Positions 30,253 through 40,505 of a stretch of DNA of 64,000 nt are shown in pieces. Numbering within the stretch: the first letter of the stretch is position 1; every line of letters starts with the position of its first letter. Both the position numbers and the translations under genes were made by a program. Under the pieces are notes generated by a model, which did not search any database, had not been told where the DNA came from, and worked only from the letters and a program-made list of their open reading frames with translations. This stretch comes from Qipengyuania intermedia (GTDB taxonomy: Bacteria > Pseudomonadota > Alphaproteobacteria > Sphingomonadales > Sphingomonadaceae), in the NCBI RefSeq assembly GCF_019711615.1, contig NZ_JAIGNS010000001.1, forward strand, positions 372,001-436,000, read 5' to 3'.

Positions 30253-31410
30253 TCAGCCGTTCTTGACGGTCTCGTAGGCCCATTCGATCCAGGGCAGGAG
30301 ACGCTTCAGGTCTTCCTGCTCGACCGTACCGCCGCACCAGATGCGCAGGGACGGCGGGGCATCGCGATAGCCGTTGAAATCGTAGCCCACGTCGCGGTCT
30401 TCGAGAAGCTTGACGATCTTCTTCGGGACAGCAGCCTGGTCTTCTGCGGACAGACTGTCGTACCAGTCGCCCTGGAAGACGAAGCATACGCCCGTGTTGG
30501 TGCGCTTGGCAGGGTCGGAGACCATGTTGCGCAGCCACGGCGTAGCCTCGATCCAGTCGAGCACGATCTTGGCATTGGCATCGGCGCGTTCGAACATCGC
30601 CTTGCGGCCGCCCAGGGCCTGCGCCCATTCGAGCGCGTCGATGTAATCTTCGGTCGCCAGCATGGACGGCGTGTTGATCGTTGCGCCTTCGAAGATCGAG
30701 CGGTTGATCTTGTCGCCCTTCTTCAGGCGGAAGAGCTTGGGCAGCGGCCATTCGGGATCGTATTCCTCGATCCGGTTCACCGCCTTGGGGCTGAGGATCA
30801 GCATGCCGTGCTGGGCTTCGCTGCCCATCACCTTCTGCCAGCTATAGGTCGTGGCATCGAGCTTGGCCCAGTCCATCTCCATGGCGAAAACGGCGCTGGT
30901 GGCATCGTTGATGGTCACGCCTTCGCGGCCTTCGGCGAGCCAGTCGGTGTTCGGAATCTTCGCGCCCGAAGTCGTGCCGTTCCAGGTGAAGACGACGTCG
31001 TTTTCCTGCGGGATGGAAGCGAGATCGGGGATTTCGCCGTAATCGGCATCGAGCGTGGTCAGCTTGGGCAGCTTCAATTGCTTTACCGCGTCCTGGATCC
31101 AGACGTTGCCGAAACTTTCCCACGCCGCGACCGTGGCCGGGCGATCGGGGCGCAGCATCGTCCACATCGCGCATTCCAGCGCGCCGGTGTCCGAAGCCGG
31201 CATGATGCCGACCAGGTAATCCTCGGGCACGCCGAGCATCTCCTTCGACAGGTCGATGGCATATTTCAGCCGCGACTTGCCAAGGGCGCTGCGATGCGAG
31301 CGTCCGAGCGATTCGGTTTTGAGGTTGGAAGCGGACCAGCCCTTGTGCTTGGCAGTCGGTCCGGACGAAAAGAAAGGGCGCTCGGGTTTGAGCGTCGGTT
31401 CGGCAGTCAT
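30253..31410 (-). CDS. serC: Phosphoserine aminotransferase
   Basis: PLP enzyme converting 3-phosphohydroxypyruvate to phosphoserine. The protein is 385 residues in the alphaproteobacterial subgroup (starts MTAEPTLKPERPFFSSGPT, with GRSHRS, TWNGTTSGAKIP, and the PLP lysine in SWQKVMGSEAQHG). ATG at 31410 follows GGAGAG. It leads the serC-serA-hisZ run and is divergent from a glycosyltransferase. Confidence 0.96.
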   Translation of the reverse strand: MTAEPTLKPERPFFSSGPTAKHKGWSASNLKTESLGRSHRSALGKSRLKYAIDLSKEMLGVPEDYLVGIMPASDTGALECAMWTMLRPDRPATVAAWESFGNVWIQDAVKQLKLPKLTTLDADYGEIPDLASIPQENDVVFTWNGTTSGAKIPNTDWLAEGREGVTINDATSAVFAMEMDWAKLDATTYSWQKVMGSEAQHGMLILSPKAVNRIEEYDPEWPLPKLFRLKKGDKINRSIFEGATINTPSMLATEDYIDALEWAQALGGRKAMFERADANAKIVLDWIEATPWLRNMVSDPAKRTNTGVCFVFQGDWYDSLSAEDQAAVPKKIVKLLEDRDVGYDFNGYRDAPPSLRIWCGGTVEQEDLKRLLPWIEWAYETVKNG

Positions 31411-31584
31411 GTATTCTCTCCTTGCAGAGAGCTCGCGCGGCGTTGGGACCGCGTGGCCCATCGGCGGCAATAATGTTGCGGTGCGGCGAGTCAATGCGAA
31501 ATAGGTATGCGTCTGATTTGCAGCGGTTCGTTCAATCAAGCGCCCTCTCGCCAAAATCGTTCCACTTGCCTAAAGCCCGGCCTG

Positions 31585-32754
31585 ATGGACGTTACCGATC
31601 TACGCATCGCGCTGTTCAGCGGGAACTACAATTACACCCGCGACGGTGCGAACCAGGCGCTCAACCGGCTGGCCGAATACCTGCTGAGGCAGGGCGCAAA
31701 GCTGCGTGTCTATTCCCCGGTGGTCGACAATCCCGATTTCGAGGCGACCGGCGATCTCGTCAACGTGCCCAATGTGCGTATGCCGGTTAAGGGGCGCGGC
31801 GAATACCGCCTTCCCTTGGGGCTCGGCAGCAAGGTCGAGGCCGATCTGGCCCGCTTTGCGCCCAATACCATGCACCTCGCCTCGCCCGATCCGTCGGCGC
31901 ACAAGGCGCTCAAATGGGCCCGGGCGCAGGACATTCCGGTGCTAGCCAGCGTGCATACGCGGTTCGAAACCTACCCTCGCTATTACGGCCTCGGCTTCCT
32001 CGAACCCGTGGTCGAAGCGGGCCTGCGGCGATTCTATAATCGCTGCGACGCGCTGGTCGCGCCCTCGGACAGCCAGATCGCCGAACTGAAGACGCAGGAG
32101 ATGCACGAGGACATCTCGATCTGGTCGCGCGGGGTGGACCGAGACGTGTTCGACCCCTCGCGCCGCGACATGGAATGGCGCCGCGCGAACGGCCTTGCGG
32201 ATGACGACGTGGCCATCGTTTTCCTCGGCCGCCTGGTCATGGAAAAGGGCCTCGACGTCTTTGCCGACACGATCGTCGAATTGCGGCGCATGCAGGTGCC
32301 GCACAAGGTGCTGGTCATCGGCGACGGGCCTGCCCGCGGCTGGTTCGAAAAAGCCCTGCCCGGCGGCACCTTCGTGGGCTTCCAGACCGGCAAGGATCTT
32401 GGCCGCGCGCTGGCGAGCGGGGACATCTTCTTCAATCCCTCGATCACCGAGACCTTCGGCAATGTGACGCTGGAAGCGATGGCCTGCGGGCTACCCGTGG
32501 TCGCTGCCGGGGCGACGGGCGCCGCCAGCCTCGTCAGGCCGGGCGAAACGGGCCAGCTCGTCCCGCCCAGCAAGACCGACGCCTTCTCGAAAGGCTGCGC
32601 CGAAGCGCTGGCGCCCTATTGCACCGACGATGCCCTGCGGCTGGCCCACGGCGCGAATGGCGAGAAAGCCGCGCGCGCATATTCGTGGGACGCGATCAAC
32701 CAGGCGGTGGTCGACACCTATCTGCGGCTGCACGCCTCGCGCACAGCCGCATAA
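31585..32754 (+). CDS. Glycosyltransferase family 4 protein
   Basis: A 389-residue GT-B enzyme. The N-terminal acceptor domain starts with IALFSGNYNYTRDGANQAL. The C-terminal nucleotide-sugar domain has VIFLGRLVMEKGLD and the ETFGNVTLEAMACGLPVVA EX7E motif. It resembles PimB/SqdX-like alpha-glycosyltransferases that decorate membrane lipids; donor and acceptor cannot be assigned. ATG at 31585 is used; an upstream ATG at 31507 would add an improbable Cys/Ser-rich leader. It is divergent from serC with 174 bases between starts. Confidence 0.88.
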   Translation: MDVTDLRIALFSGNYNYTRDGANQALNRLAEYLLRQGAKLRVYSPVVDNPDFEATGDLVNVPNVRMPVKGRGEYRLPLGLGSKVEADLARFAPNTMHLASPDPSAHKALKWARAQDIPVLASVHTRFETYPRYYGLGFLEPVVEAGLRRFYNRCDALVAPSDSQIAELKTQEMHEDISIWSRGVDRDVFDPSRRDMEWRRANGLADDDVAIVFLGRLVMEKGLDVFADTIVELRRMQVPHKVLVIGDGPARGWFEKALPGGTFVGFQTGKDLGRALASGDIFFNPSITETFGNVTLEAMACGLPVVAAGATGAASLVRPGETGQLVPPSKTDAFSKGCAEALAPYCTDDALRLAHGANGEKAARAYSWDAINQAVVDTYLRLHASRTAA

Positions 32755-32766
32755 CAGGTGTTTGTC

Positions 32767-33204
32767 CTAGCGCAGGACGCCCTTCTTCTTCATCGACCAG
32801 GCATACCAGAGCTGGAAGATGGCAAGGCCCCACAGAAGTATGGGGAACCAGCCGGGCTGCATTTCAGCCAATTCGGCAGGCATGTCCGCCCCCGCTTCAT
32901 AGACCGTCGTCAGCGCAATCCCGATGAGCGAGATGACGAAGGACCAAACGGCGAAGCGGCTGCGCAGCAACAGCAGGACCGATCCCATTACCGCGCCCCA
33001 CACGCCGAGCGCCCATCCGGCTTCGGCCCAGGCGGGAAACTGGTCGAGATAATCGATACCCGCCTGCGGATAGCCCATGGAATTCAGGTAATCCATGTTG
33101 CGCAGTTGCGTCTGCGTGTAATCGTTCGCGCCGAAGCCGTTCCATAACAGCGTCACGATCCCGACCACCCATAGGTGCCAGGGTGCCTTGGTCGCACTAT
33201 CCAT
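32767..33204 (-). CDS. Small multi-pass membrane protein, unknown
   Basis: A 145-residue protein with four likely membrane segments (about residues 8-26, 63-80, 84-105 and 118-138). No family is certain. The ATG at 33204 follows GGAGGAT. It lies between the glycosyltransferase and the PadR gene and is not tightly packed with either. Confidence 0.68.
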   Translation of the reverse strand: MDSATKAPWHLWVVGIVTLLWNGFGANDYTQTQLRNMDYLNSMGYPQAGIDYLDQFPAWAEAGWALGVWGAVMGSVLLLLRSRFAVWSFVISLIGIALTTVYEAGADMPAELAEMQPGWFPILLWGLAIFQLWYAWSMKKKGVLR

Positions 33205-33278
33205 CCGAAAATCCTCCCTCTCGCGTCCCTCGGCCACCAGACTAGCGCCGGGGCCGAAAGACGCAAGATTGAGGCAGA

Positions 33279-34040
33279 TCAGAGGCGTTCGATCTTCTTC
33301 GCCAGCTCGTCCACGAGGTCGACGATTTCGCGCATGGTATCCTCGTCCAGCTGGCCGCTCTTGGCGCGGTTTTTCAGCACGGTTGCGAGATTGCCGACCG
33401 CTCGGAACATTTCTGGGGTGGCGAACGCCTTGCCTGACTTCGCGCGGTGCCTGCGCTGCCCTTCGATCCGGCCGACAAGCGTTTCGATCTCGTCCTTGCG
33501 GTCGGCCAGTTCGCCGCGGCCCTTCTCGGTCGCGCCATAAGCCCTTCGCGCTTCGTCGCCATCGACCTCGCGGATCAGGCCTTCATCCTGCAGCAGGGAG
33601 AGGGTCGGATAGACCGTCCCGGGACTTGGCGAATAGGTGCCACCGGTCATTTCTTCCACGGCTTTGATCAATTCGTAGCCGTGCCGCGGTTCTTCCGCGA
33701 TCAGGTGCAGCAGCAAAAGGCGCAGCTCGCCGCTCGCGAACATCCGGCGACGCCGCGATCTGTGCTTGCGGCCCGATTTCCCGCCACCCTCGCCAAAGGG
33801 ACCGCGCGGACCGAACGGACCGTTCGTGCTAAAAGGTCCGTCGGGACCGAATGGACCGCGGCGGCCAAAAATGCCGTCGGGTCCGAAAACTCCCGAAGCG
33901 CCATAGGTCCGGGTGAAGCTGCCGTCGGAATCGGGATCGACATCCACATCGATCTCCACCTCGACATCGAAATCTTCGCCTTCGGGCCGGTCGGGAATGT
34001 CGCCTTCCATCGGCTCGTCGCGATCTCCGCTACAAGTCAT
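33279..34040 (-). CDS. PadR-family regulator with an unusual repeat-bearing N-terminal extension
   Basis: A 253-residue regulator. The PadR winged helix occupies about residues 101-175 (LLLLHLIAEEPRHGYELIKAVEEMTGG, PSPGTVYPTLSLLQDEGL) with a C-terminal helical dimer region. Before it is about 100 residues of extension: an acidic stretch (about 20-40, alternating Asp/Glu/Val), six hexapeptide repeats of the form G-[PVI]-F-[GS]-x-x (residues 50-85), then a basic cluster (about 91-99). Most PadR proteins lack such an extension. ATG at 34040 follows AGGAG. An operator-like palindrome is 25 bases upstream, suggesting autoregulation. Confidence 0.88.
   Translation of the reverse strand: MTCSGDRDEPMEGDIPDRPEGEDFDVEVEIDVDVDPDSDGSFTRTYGASGVFGPDGIFGRRGPFGPDGPFSTNGPFGPRGPFGEGGGKSGRKHRSRRRRMFASGELRLLLLHLIAEEPRHGYELIKAVEEMTGGTYSPSPGTVYPTLSLLQDEGLIREVDGDEARRAYGATEKGRGELADRKDEIETLVGRIEGQRRHRAKSGKAFATPEMFRAVGNLATVLKNRAKSGQLDEDTMREIVDLVDELAKKIERL
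33786..33893 (-). repeat. Six tandem 18-base repeats coding for G-[PVI]-F-[GS]-x-x
   Basis: The DNA coding residues 50-85 of the PadR protein consists of six contiguous 18-base units rich in GGACCG/GGTCCG words. The units are imperfect, with the fourth reading GPFSTN. Tandem units of this kind can change number by slippage. Confidence 0.8.
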
Positions 34041-34064
34041 ATCGAATCTCCTCTTAGATATTAC

Positions 34065-34078
34065 TAAGATATATCTTA
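34065..34078. promoter_or_regulatory. Palindromic operator-like site between the PadR gene and rarA
   Basis: TAAGATATATCTTA is a perfect 14-base palindrome. A related half, TTAGATAT, lies one helical turn away (34054-34061), and CTTAG/CTAAG arms overlap it. It is 25 bases upstream of the PadR start and directly next to the candidate -35 of rarA. AT-rich palindromes like this are typical PadR targets, so it is probably the autoregulatory operator. Confidence 0.6.
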
Positions 34079-34107
34079 TTGACCCACTGACAAGCGCCCA
34101 CTGCAAT
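34079..34107 (+). promoter_or_regulatory. Possible sigma-70 promoter of rarA
   Basis: TTGACC at 34079-34084 and TGCAAT at 34102-34107 are separated by 17 bases, 32 bases before the rarA start. The palindrome at 34065-34078 abuts the -35, so the PadR protein could affect rarA transcription. Confidence 0.4.
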
Positions 34108-34138
34108 TTGTCGGCGAACGCACTATGTGATCCGATCA

Positions 34139-35455
34139 ATGGCCGACCTTTTTCCCGAAGATCTCCCGCAAACCCCCGCGTCCGAGGGCGTGCGCGAAGA
34201 TGCACCACTCGCCGACCGACTGCGCCCCAATTCCCTCGCCGAGGTTATCGGGCAGGACCATCTGACCGGTCTCGAAGGCGCGATCGGCCGCATGGTCGCT
34301 GCAGGCCGCCTCTCCAGCATGATCCTGTGGGGCCCGCCCGGAACCGGCAAGACCACCATCGCGCGCCTCCTGGCAGACAGCGTGGGCATGCGCTTCGAAA
34401 GCGTCAGTGCAGTGTTCTCCGGCGTGGCCGACCTCAAGAAAGCCTTCGCCGCCGCAGACAAGGCTGCGGAGGCCGGCCAGCGCACGCTGCTGTTCGTGGA
34501 CGAAATCCACCGCTTCAACCGCGCCCAGCAGGACGGTTTCCTGCCCTTCGTCGAACGCGGCACGGTAACGCTGGTCGGTGCGACGACGGAAAACCCCAGC
34601 TTCGCGCTCAACGCCGCACTGCTCAGCCGCGCACAGGTATTGATCCTCCAGCGCTTGGACCGCGAGGCGCTCGGCCAGTTGCTCGACCGGGCGGAAGAGC
34701 TGGAAGGCCCCCTCCCCCTGACGGAAGAAGCGCGCGATGCCCTGGTGGCGAGCGCCGATGGCGACGGGCGCTTCCTGCTCAACCAGGCGGAAACGCTCTA
34801 CAATGCGAAGATAGACGAACCGCTCGACCCGGCAGCGCTCGGCAAGTTCCTCCAGCGACGCGTCGCGGTCTACGACAAGGATCGCGAGGGCCATTACAAC
34901 CTGATTTCCGCACTCCACAAGGCGGTGCGCGGCAGCGATGTGCAGGCCAGCCTCTATTACCTCGCGCGCATGCTGACGGCTGGCGAGGAGCCGCGCTTCC
35001 TCGCCCGCCGGCTTGTCCGCATGGCGGTGGAAGACATCGGCATGGCCGACCCGCAGGCGCTGGTCCAATGCATGGCGGCGAAGGATGCTTACGAGTTTCT
35101 CGGCAGTCCGGAAGGCGAACTCGCGCTGGTGCAGGCCTGCACCTATCTCGCCACCGCTCCCAAATCCAACGCGGTCTACAGGGCGCAGAAATCCTCCTTC
35201 AAGAGCGCGAAGGAAACCGGCAGCCTCATGCCGCCGCAGAACATCCTCAACGCGCCCACCAAGCTGATGAAGGATATCGGCTACGGGTCGGGCTACAGCT
35301 ACGACCACGATGCAGAGGACGGTTTTTCGGGCGACAATTACTGGCCCGAGGAGATGGAGCCGCAAAGCTATTACCAGCCGGTAGAGCGCGGGTTCGAGCG
35401 CGAGGTGAAGAAGCGTCTCGACTATTGGGACAAGCTAAGGCGCGAACGTGACTGA
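34139..35455 (+). CDS. rarA: Replication-associated recombination protein A (RarA/MgsA)
   Basis: AAA+ ATPase of 438 residues acting at stalled forks and the replisome. Motifs are DRLRPNSLAEVIGQDHL, the Walker A WGPPGTGKTT, the DEIHRFNRAQQD Walker B region, GATTENPSF and the C-terminal RarA domain (RRLVRMAVEDIGMADP, YLATAPKSNAVY). ATG at 34139 is chosen; GTG at 34127 would add four residues. The end overlaps the next gene by eight bases. Confidence 0.96.
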   Translation: MADLFPEDLPQTPASEGVREDAPLADRLRPNSLAEVIGQDHLTGLEGAIGRMVAAGRLSSMILWGPPGTGKTTIARLLADSVGMRFESVSAVFSGVADLKKAFAAADKAAEAGQRTLLFVDEIHRFNRAQQDGFLPFVERGTVTLVGATTENPSFALNAALLSRAQVLILQRLDREALGQLLDRAEELEGPLPLTEEARDALVASADGDGRFLLNQAETLYNAKIDEPLDPAALGKFLQRRVAVYDKDREGHYNLISALHKAVRGSDVQASLYYLARMLTAGEEPRFLARRLVRMAVEDIGMADPQALVQCMAAKDAYEFLGSPEGELALVQACTYLATAPKSNAVYRAQKSSFKSAKETGSLMPPQNILNAPTKLMKDIGYGSGYSYDHDAEDGFSGDNYWPEEMEPQSYYQPVERGFEREVKKRLDYWDKLRRERD

Positions 35456-36329
35456 CCGCTTCGACCATTTCGTGGCGATCGACTGGTCGGGGGCGAAAGG
35501 GGCGAAGCAGAAAGGCATTGCCGTCGCCATCGCCGATGCAGGAGGTGGCCCGCCGGTACTGGTGGAGCGCGGAAAAGGGTGGGGCCGCGACGACGTGCTC
35601 GCAATCCTGCGCGACGATCTGCCGGACGATACGCTGGTCGGGGTCGATCTGGGCATCTCCCTCCCCCACGCAGATTGCGGCGCGTTCTTCCCCGCCAACG
35701 ACTTGCTCCTGCCGCACGCGCCTGCCCTGTGGGCGCTAATCGACGACATCTGCTCGCATGAAGCGAACCTCGGCGCGCAGGCCTTCGTCGATCACCCTTC
35801 CTACCGTCCCTATTTCCGCAACGGCACCGATACCGGTACGCATTTCTTCTGCGACAATGCGGAACACCGGCGCGGGCGCTTTCGCGTGACCGAGCAGGTG
35901 CAGGCCAGCATGGGGTGCAAACCCTATTCCAACTTCAACCTCGTCGGCGCGGCGCAGGTCGGCAAGTCCAGCCTCACCGGCATGCGGATGCTGCACCAGC
36001 TGCGCGGACGCCTGCCCGTGTGGCCGGTCGACCCGCTACCCGCCTCCGGTTCGGCTCTGGTCGAGATTTACACCAGCCTCGCCGCGCTTGAGGCTGGCCG
36101 CAGCGCAGGGCGGGCAAAGATGCGCACGATCGAGGAGCTGAATGCAGCGCTCACAGTCCTCGGGTCGCCTTCGGTACCCGGCAGCGGGGCAATCGACGAC
36201 CACGCTTCCGACGCGCTGCTGACGGCGGCGTGGCTGCGCAAAGTGGCCGGAGAACGGGAACGCTGGGCGCCGCAGGGGCTGAACGACGAAATTGCACGCA
36301 CAGAGGGCTGGACCTTCGGCGCGTTTTAG
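35448..36329 (+). CDS. DUF429-like protein (RNase H-like fold)
   Basis: A 293-residue protein resembling the DUF429 group of predicted RNase H-like nucleases: AIDWSGAKG at the N-terminus, VGVDLGISLP near residue 65 and a C-terminal DDHASDALLTAAWL, which together supply the Asp residues expected of such a fold. No biochemical role is known. GTG start inside the rarA stop (GTGACTGA) indicates coupling with a DNA-repair ATPase. Confidence 0.75.
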   Translation: MTDRFDHFVAIDWSGAKGAKQKGIAVAIADAGGGPPVLVERGKGWGRDDVLAILRDDLPDDTLVGVDLGISLPHADCGAFFPANDLLLPHAPALWALIDDICSHEANLGAQAFVDHPSYRPYFRNGTDTGTHFFCDNAEHRRGRFRVTEQVQASMGCKPYSNFNLVGAAQVGKSSLTGMRMLHQLRGRLPVWPVDPLPASGSALVEIYTSLAALEAGRSAGRAKMRTIEELNAALTVLGSPSVPGSGAIDDHASDALLTAAWLRKVAGERERWAPQGLNDEIARTEGWTFGAF

Positions 36330-36358
36330 CCCAAAGGCGCGCGTCGTTGGGTGAACAG

Positions 36359-36434
<76 letters not shown>

Positions 36435-36444
36435 CCCGCCCCCT

Positions 36445-36714
36445 TTAGCCCTCTTTTCCAGCCTCGCTTGCGGCCATCAGGTCCATGAAATTGCGGGCGG
36501 CTTCGCGCTCGTCATCGTTTTCGAATGCCACGTCGAGATCGGGCGCCGCGCCGAGCATGAAGAGCAGCGACCACAGGGCAAAGCGTTTGCCCGGGTCTGT
36601 TTCGAGGCCGAGGTCCACGCGGCAGCGTTCTATGCCCGCTTCCAAACCCGCCGGAGTAACTTCGGTCAGGTCCGGGGTGGCGAAATAGCGGCGCATGAGA
36701 TCGTCGAACTGCAT
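36445..36714 (-). CDS. Hypothetical acidic protein
   Basis: An 89-residue acidic, mostly helical protein with no membrane segment and no recognised family. It starts with an ATG at 36714, divergent from obgE. Unbroken frame and normal composition support it, but it has no independent evidence. Confidence 0.6.
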   Translation of the reverse strand: MQFDDLMRRYFATPDLTEVTPAGLEAGIERCRVDLGLETDPGKRFALWSLLFMLGAAPDLDVAFENDDEREAARNFMDLMAASEAGKEG

Positions 36715-36816
36715 AGCGCCGGAGTAGGTGCGAAGGCGGCGCGGCGCAAAGACAATTCGTCAGGGCACCCAGTTTGGGGGCCACCAATACTCGCCATCGG
36801 CGGCAAAAACGATTAG

Positions 36817-37887
<1,071 letters not shown>

Positions 37888-37894
37888 TTTCTCG

Positions 37895-39016
37895 ATGGCC
37901 ATAGCCTCCCTCGCCGACATTCGTTCCGCCAGGCGGCTGATCGTCAAGGTCGGCTCGGCCCTGCTGATCGAAAACGGCGAAGCGCGGCGCGAATGGCTGG
38001 CGACTTTGGCAGGCGAACTGGCCGGGTTGCGGGAAGCGGGCACCGAGATCATCGTCGTATCCTCGGGCGCGATTGCGCTGGGTGCCGCACGCCTCGGACT
38101 GCCAAAGGGTGGCCGCGCAAGTCTTGCCGATGCACAGGCGGCCGCATCGGTCGGGCAGGTGGAACTGGCGCGGGTCTGGGGAGAGGCGCTGGCGGCGCAC
38201 GGAATGCTTGCCGCGCAGATGCTGGTGACGCTGGGCGATCTCGAGGACCGCAGGCGCTACCTCAATGCCTCCGCAACGCTGCAGCGGCTGATCGAAACCG
38301 GCGCAGTGCCGGTGGTCAACGAGAACGACAGCGTGGCGACCGAAGAAATCCGGTTCGGCGATAACGACCGGCTTGCCGCCCGCGTGGCGCAGGCTGCGGG
38401 CGGGGATGCGGTCCTGCTGCTCTCCGACGTCGACGGGCTCTACGATCGCCACCCGAGCGAAGATGGCGCGCAGCTGATCGAAAAGGTCGAGGGCGTTTCA
38501 CCCGAAGTCATCGCCATGGCGAGCACGGAATCGGGTTCGGGCATGGGCTCTGGCGGCATGGTCGCCAAATTGCAGGCCGCGCGCATTGCCGAGCGCGCCG
38601 GTATCTGCCTCGCGATCATCAACGGCACGCACGACGCGCCTATCGGAAAGGCGCTGGACAGCGGGACCGGCACGCTCTTCACCGCGCAAGGAGAAGAGAG
38701 CGCGCGCAAGGCATGGTTGTCCGGCAGGCTTGCCCCGGCAGGCGTGCTGACCGTCGATCCCGGCTGCACCGCCGCGCTCGCCAACGGCGCCAGCCTGCTC
38801 GCGGCAGGTCTCACGGCAATCGAGGGCGATTTCCAGCGCGGCGACCTTGTCGCAATCCACGGTGCGAAGGGCGAGCGGCTGGGTCAGGGCCTCGTCGAAT
38901 ACAGCGCCGCCGAATGCCGCCAGATCGTGGGCCTGCGCGAAGAAGAGCAGGCCGAAAAGCTCGGCTATGCGCCCCGCGCCGCAGTCGTCCATCGCGACCA
39001 CATGGTGCGCGCATGA
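37895..39016 (+). CDS. proB: Glutamate 5-kinase
   Basis: First step of proline synthesis. The 373-residue protein has an amino-acid kinase domain (LIVKVGSALL, VSSGAIALG, VVNENDSVATEEIRFGDND, GSGMGSGGMVAKLQAA) and a C-terminal PUA domain from about residue 280. Its stop overlaps the following epimerase gene in an ATGA junction. proA is not in the window. Confidence 0.97.
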   Translation: MAIASLADIRSARRLIVKVGSALLIENGEARREWLATLAGELAGLREAGTEIIVVSSGAIALGAARLGLPKGGRASLADAQAAASVGQVELARVWGEALAAHGMLAAQMLVTLGDLEDRRRYLNASATLQRLIETGAVPVVNENDSVATEEIRFGDNDRLAARVAQAAGGDAVLLLSDVDGLYDRHPSEDGAQLIEKVEGVSPEVIAMASTESGSGMGSGGMVAKLQAARIAERAGICLAIINGTHDAPIGKALDSGTGTLFTAQGEESARKAWLSGRLAPAGVLTVDPGCTAALANGASLLAAGLTAIEGDFQRGDLVAIHGAKGERLGQGLVEYSAAECRQIVGLREEEQAEKLGYAPRAAVVHRDHMVRA

Positions 39017-39924
39017 TCGTCGCGCTGACAGGGGCCACCGGCTTCGTCGGGAGGGCCGTGCTCGACGTCGCTAGCGATCGGGAGGTCACAATTCGGGCCC
39101 TGACCCGCCGTGCGCAGGACGAAGCGGCAGGGGTGGAGTGGATCGAGGGCAGCCTGTCCGACACCGCATCGCTGGAAACACTCTGCCAAGGTGCCGACGC
39201 CGTCATCCACGTGGCAGGCCTCACCAACACCCCCGACCCAGCTACTTTTCGCGAGGCCAATGTCGAAGGAACCGCGCGCCTGATCGAGGCCGCAAAGGCC
39301 AAGAAGGTGAAGCGCTTCGTTTTCGTTTCTTCCCTCGCCGCGCGCGAGCCAGGTCTGTCGGCCTACGGCGCCTCGAAGGCGGAGGCGGAAAAGCTGGTCG
39401 AGGCGAGCGGCCTCGACTGGACGACCGTGCGTCCGCCCGGCGTATACGGCCCGCGCGATGTCGATTATTTCGAGATGTTCCGCAGCGCGAAATTCGGCTT
39501 CCTTCCCCTGCCCCCGCGCGGCGCCAGTTCGCTGATCCATGTGCAAGACCTTGCGCGCCTCCTGCTCGACCTCGTCGATGCCTCACCCGCCTTGGTGAGG
39601 CGCAAGACCTTCGAACCCGACGACGGACGCGAAGGCGGCTGGGGCCATGACGAACTCGCCAAAGCCATCGGGCAGGCCGTGGGACGCAGGGTCTTTGCAC
39701 CCCATCTCCCCAAGAACGTGCTGGAACTGGGCGCGAAGGCCGACAAATTGCTGCGCGGCGACAAGGCGCGCCTGACTGCCGACCGGGTCGGCTACATGAC
39801 CCATCCGAACTGGGTATCGCGATCCGCGATGAAAGTGCCCGCAGCCGTGTGGGAGCCCTATATCGAAAGCCGCGACGGCCTGAAGATGACCGCGCAATGG
39901 TATCGCGAGGAAGGCTGGCTTTAG
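39013..39924 (+). CDS. NAD-dependent epimerase/dehydratase family protein
   Basis: Extended short-chain dehydrogenase of 303 residues: GATGFVG nucleotide motif, DAVIHVAGLTN, and the catalytic YGASK (Tyr, Lys). The substrate is unknown. It is translationally coupled to proB. Sphingomonads often carry such a gene here, but no link with proline is apparent from the sequence. Confidence 0.85.
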   Translation: MIVALTGATGFVGRAVLDVASDREVTIRALTRRAQDEAAGVEWIEGSLSDTASLETLCQGADAVIHVAGLTNTPDPATFREANVEGTARLIEAAKAKKVKRFVFVSSLAAREPGLSAYGASKAEAEKLVEASGLDWTTVRPPGVYGPRDVDYFEMFRSAKFGFLPLPPRGASSLIHVQDLARLLLDLVDASPALVRRKTFEPDDGREGGWGHDELAKAIGQAVGRRVFAPHLPKNVLELGAKADKLLRGDKARLTADRVGYMTHPNWVSRSAMKVPAAVWEPYIESRDGLKMTAQWYREEGWL

Positions 39925-40505
39925 CCTGCTTGCTCCGGCGCCACGCACTCCCTCATCGCATAGGCTTCCGCGTAGGGCCGGTCCCAGCACCTGTCGAACG
40001 CCTCGAGCACGTTGAGGTTCGGCGGCCATGCCATTGTGAAACTCGAGCCGTCTGGGCGATTGAACGTCAGATTGTCGGGTGCAGGCATCCCTTTCAGCCG
40101 CTCGATCGCGCGCGCCAGCCTCTCGCGATCACGTGACAGGAAGGCGATACTCCCGTCGACATAGTGATTCCAGCCGAAATCGCGGTCCCACTCGGGCGAT
40201 TTATAGGTCAGTTTGAACAGCGCGATCGCCTGCTCAGTCTGGCCGATTTCCGCGCGAAGCTGCCCCTCGTGCCAGTAAAGAATGCTGGCATGGGCCCGCT
40301 TTTCGTGACGCCAGTCGCGGATTAGCTCGGCGGCCTCTTCGCTGCAGCCGCGTTTCGCCAGCGACCTCCAGCCCCCTTCGAGGTCCTGATCGAACTCCTG
40401 CTGGGACAAAGCGAGCATTACCTCGCGATCATAGGTGCAGTCGGGCGGAGACAGCGGACCGGCGGCCTGCGCCAGTGCGAGAACGGATAGGAGGGCAATC
40501 GACAT
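39921..40505 (-). CDS. Exported hypothetical protein with TPR-like helices
   Basis: A 194-residue protein with a short signal peptide (cleavage near residue 15, AQAAG). The helical middle around residues 80-100 (LRAEIGQTEQAIALFKLTY) resembles a single tetratricopeptide unit, and several cysteines are present. Probably periplasmic. Function unknown. It converges on the epimerase with overlapping stop codons. Confidence 0.65.
   Translation of the reverse strand: MSIALLSVLALAQAAGPLSPPDCTYDREVMLALSQQEFDQDLEGGWRSLAKRGCSEEAAELIRDWRHEKRAHASILYWHEGQLRAEIGQTEQAIALFKLTYKSPEWDRDFGWNHYVDGSIAFLSRDRERLARAIERLKGMPAPDNLTFNRPDGSSFTMAWPPNLNVLEAFDRCWDRPYAEAYAMRECVAPEQAG

Noticed and set aside
33786-33893. Possible CRISPR-like repeat array
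   Set aside because: Units are contiguous 18-mers with no spacers and stay in frame within the PadR gene; this is a coding repeat.
33913-35451. A 512-codon frame overlapping the PadR start and rarA
   Set aside because: Arg/Pro-rich out-of-frame reading of rarA; the RarA motifs are in the other forward frame.
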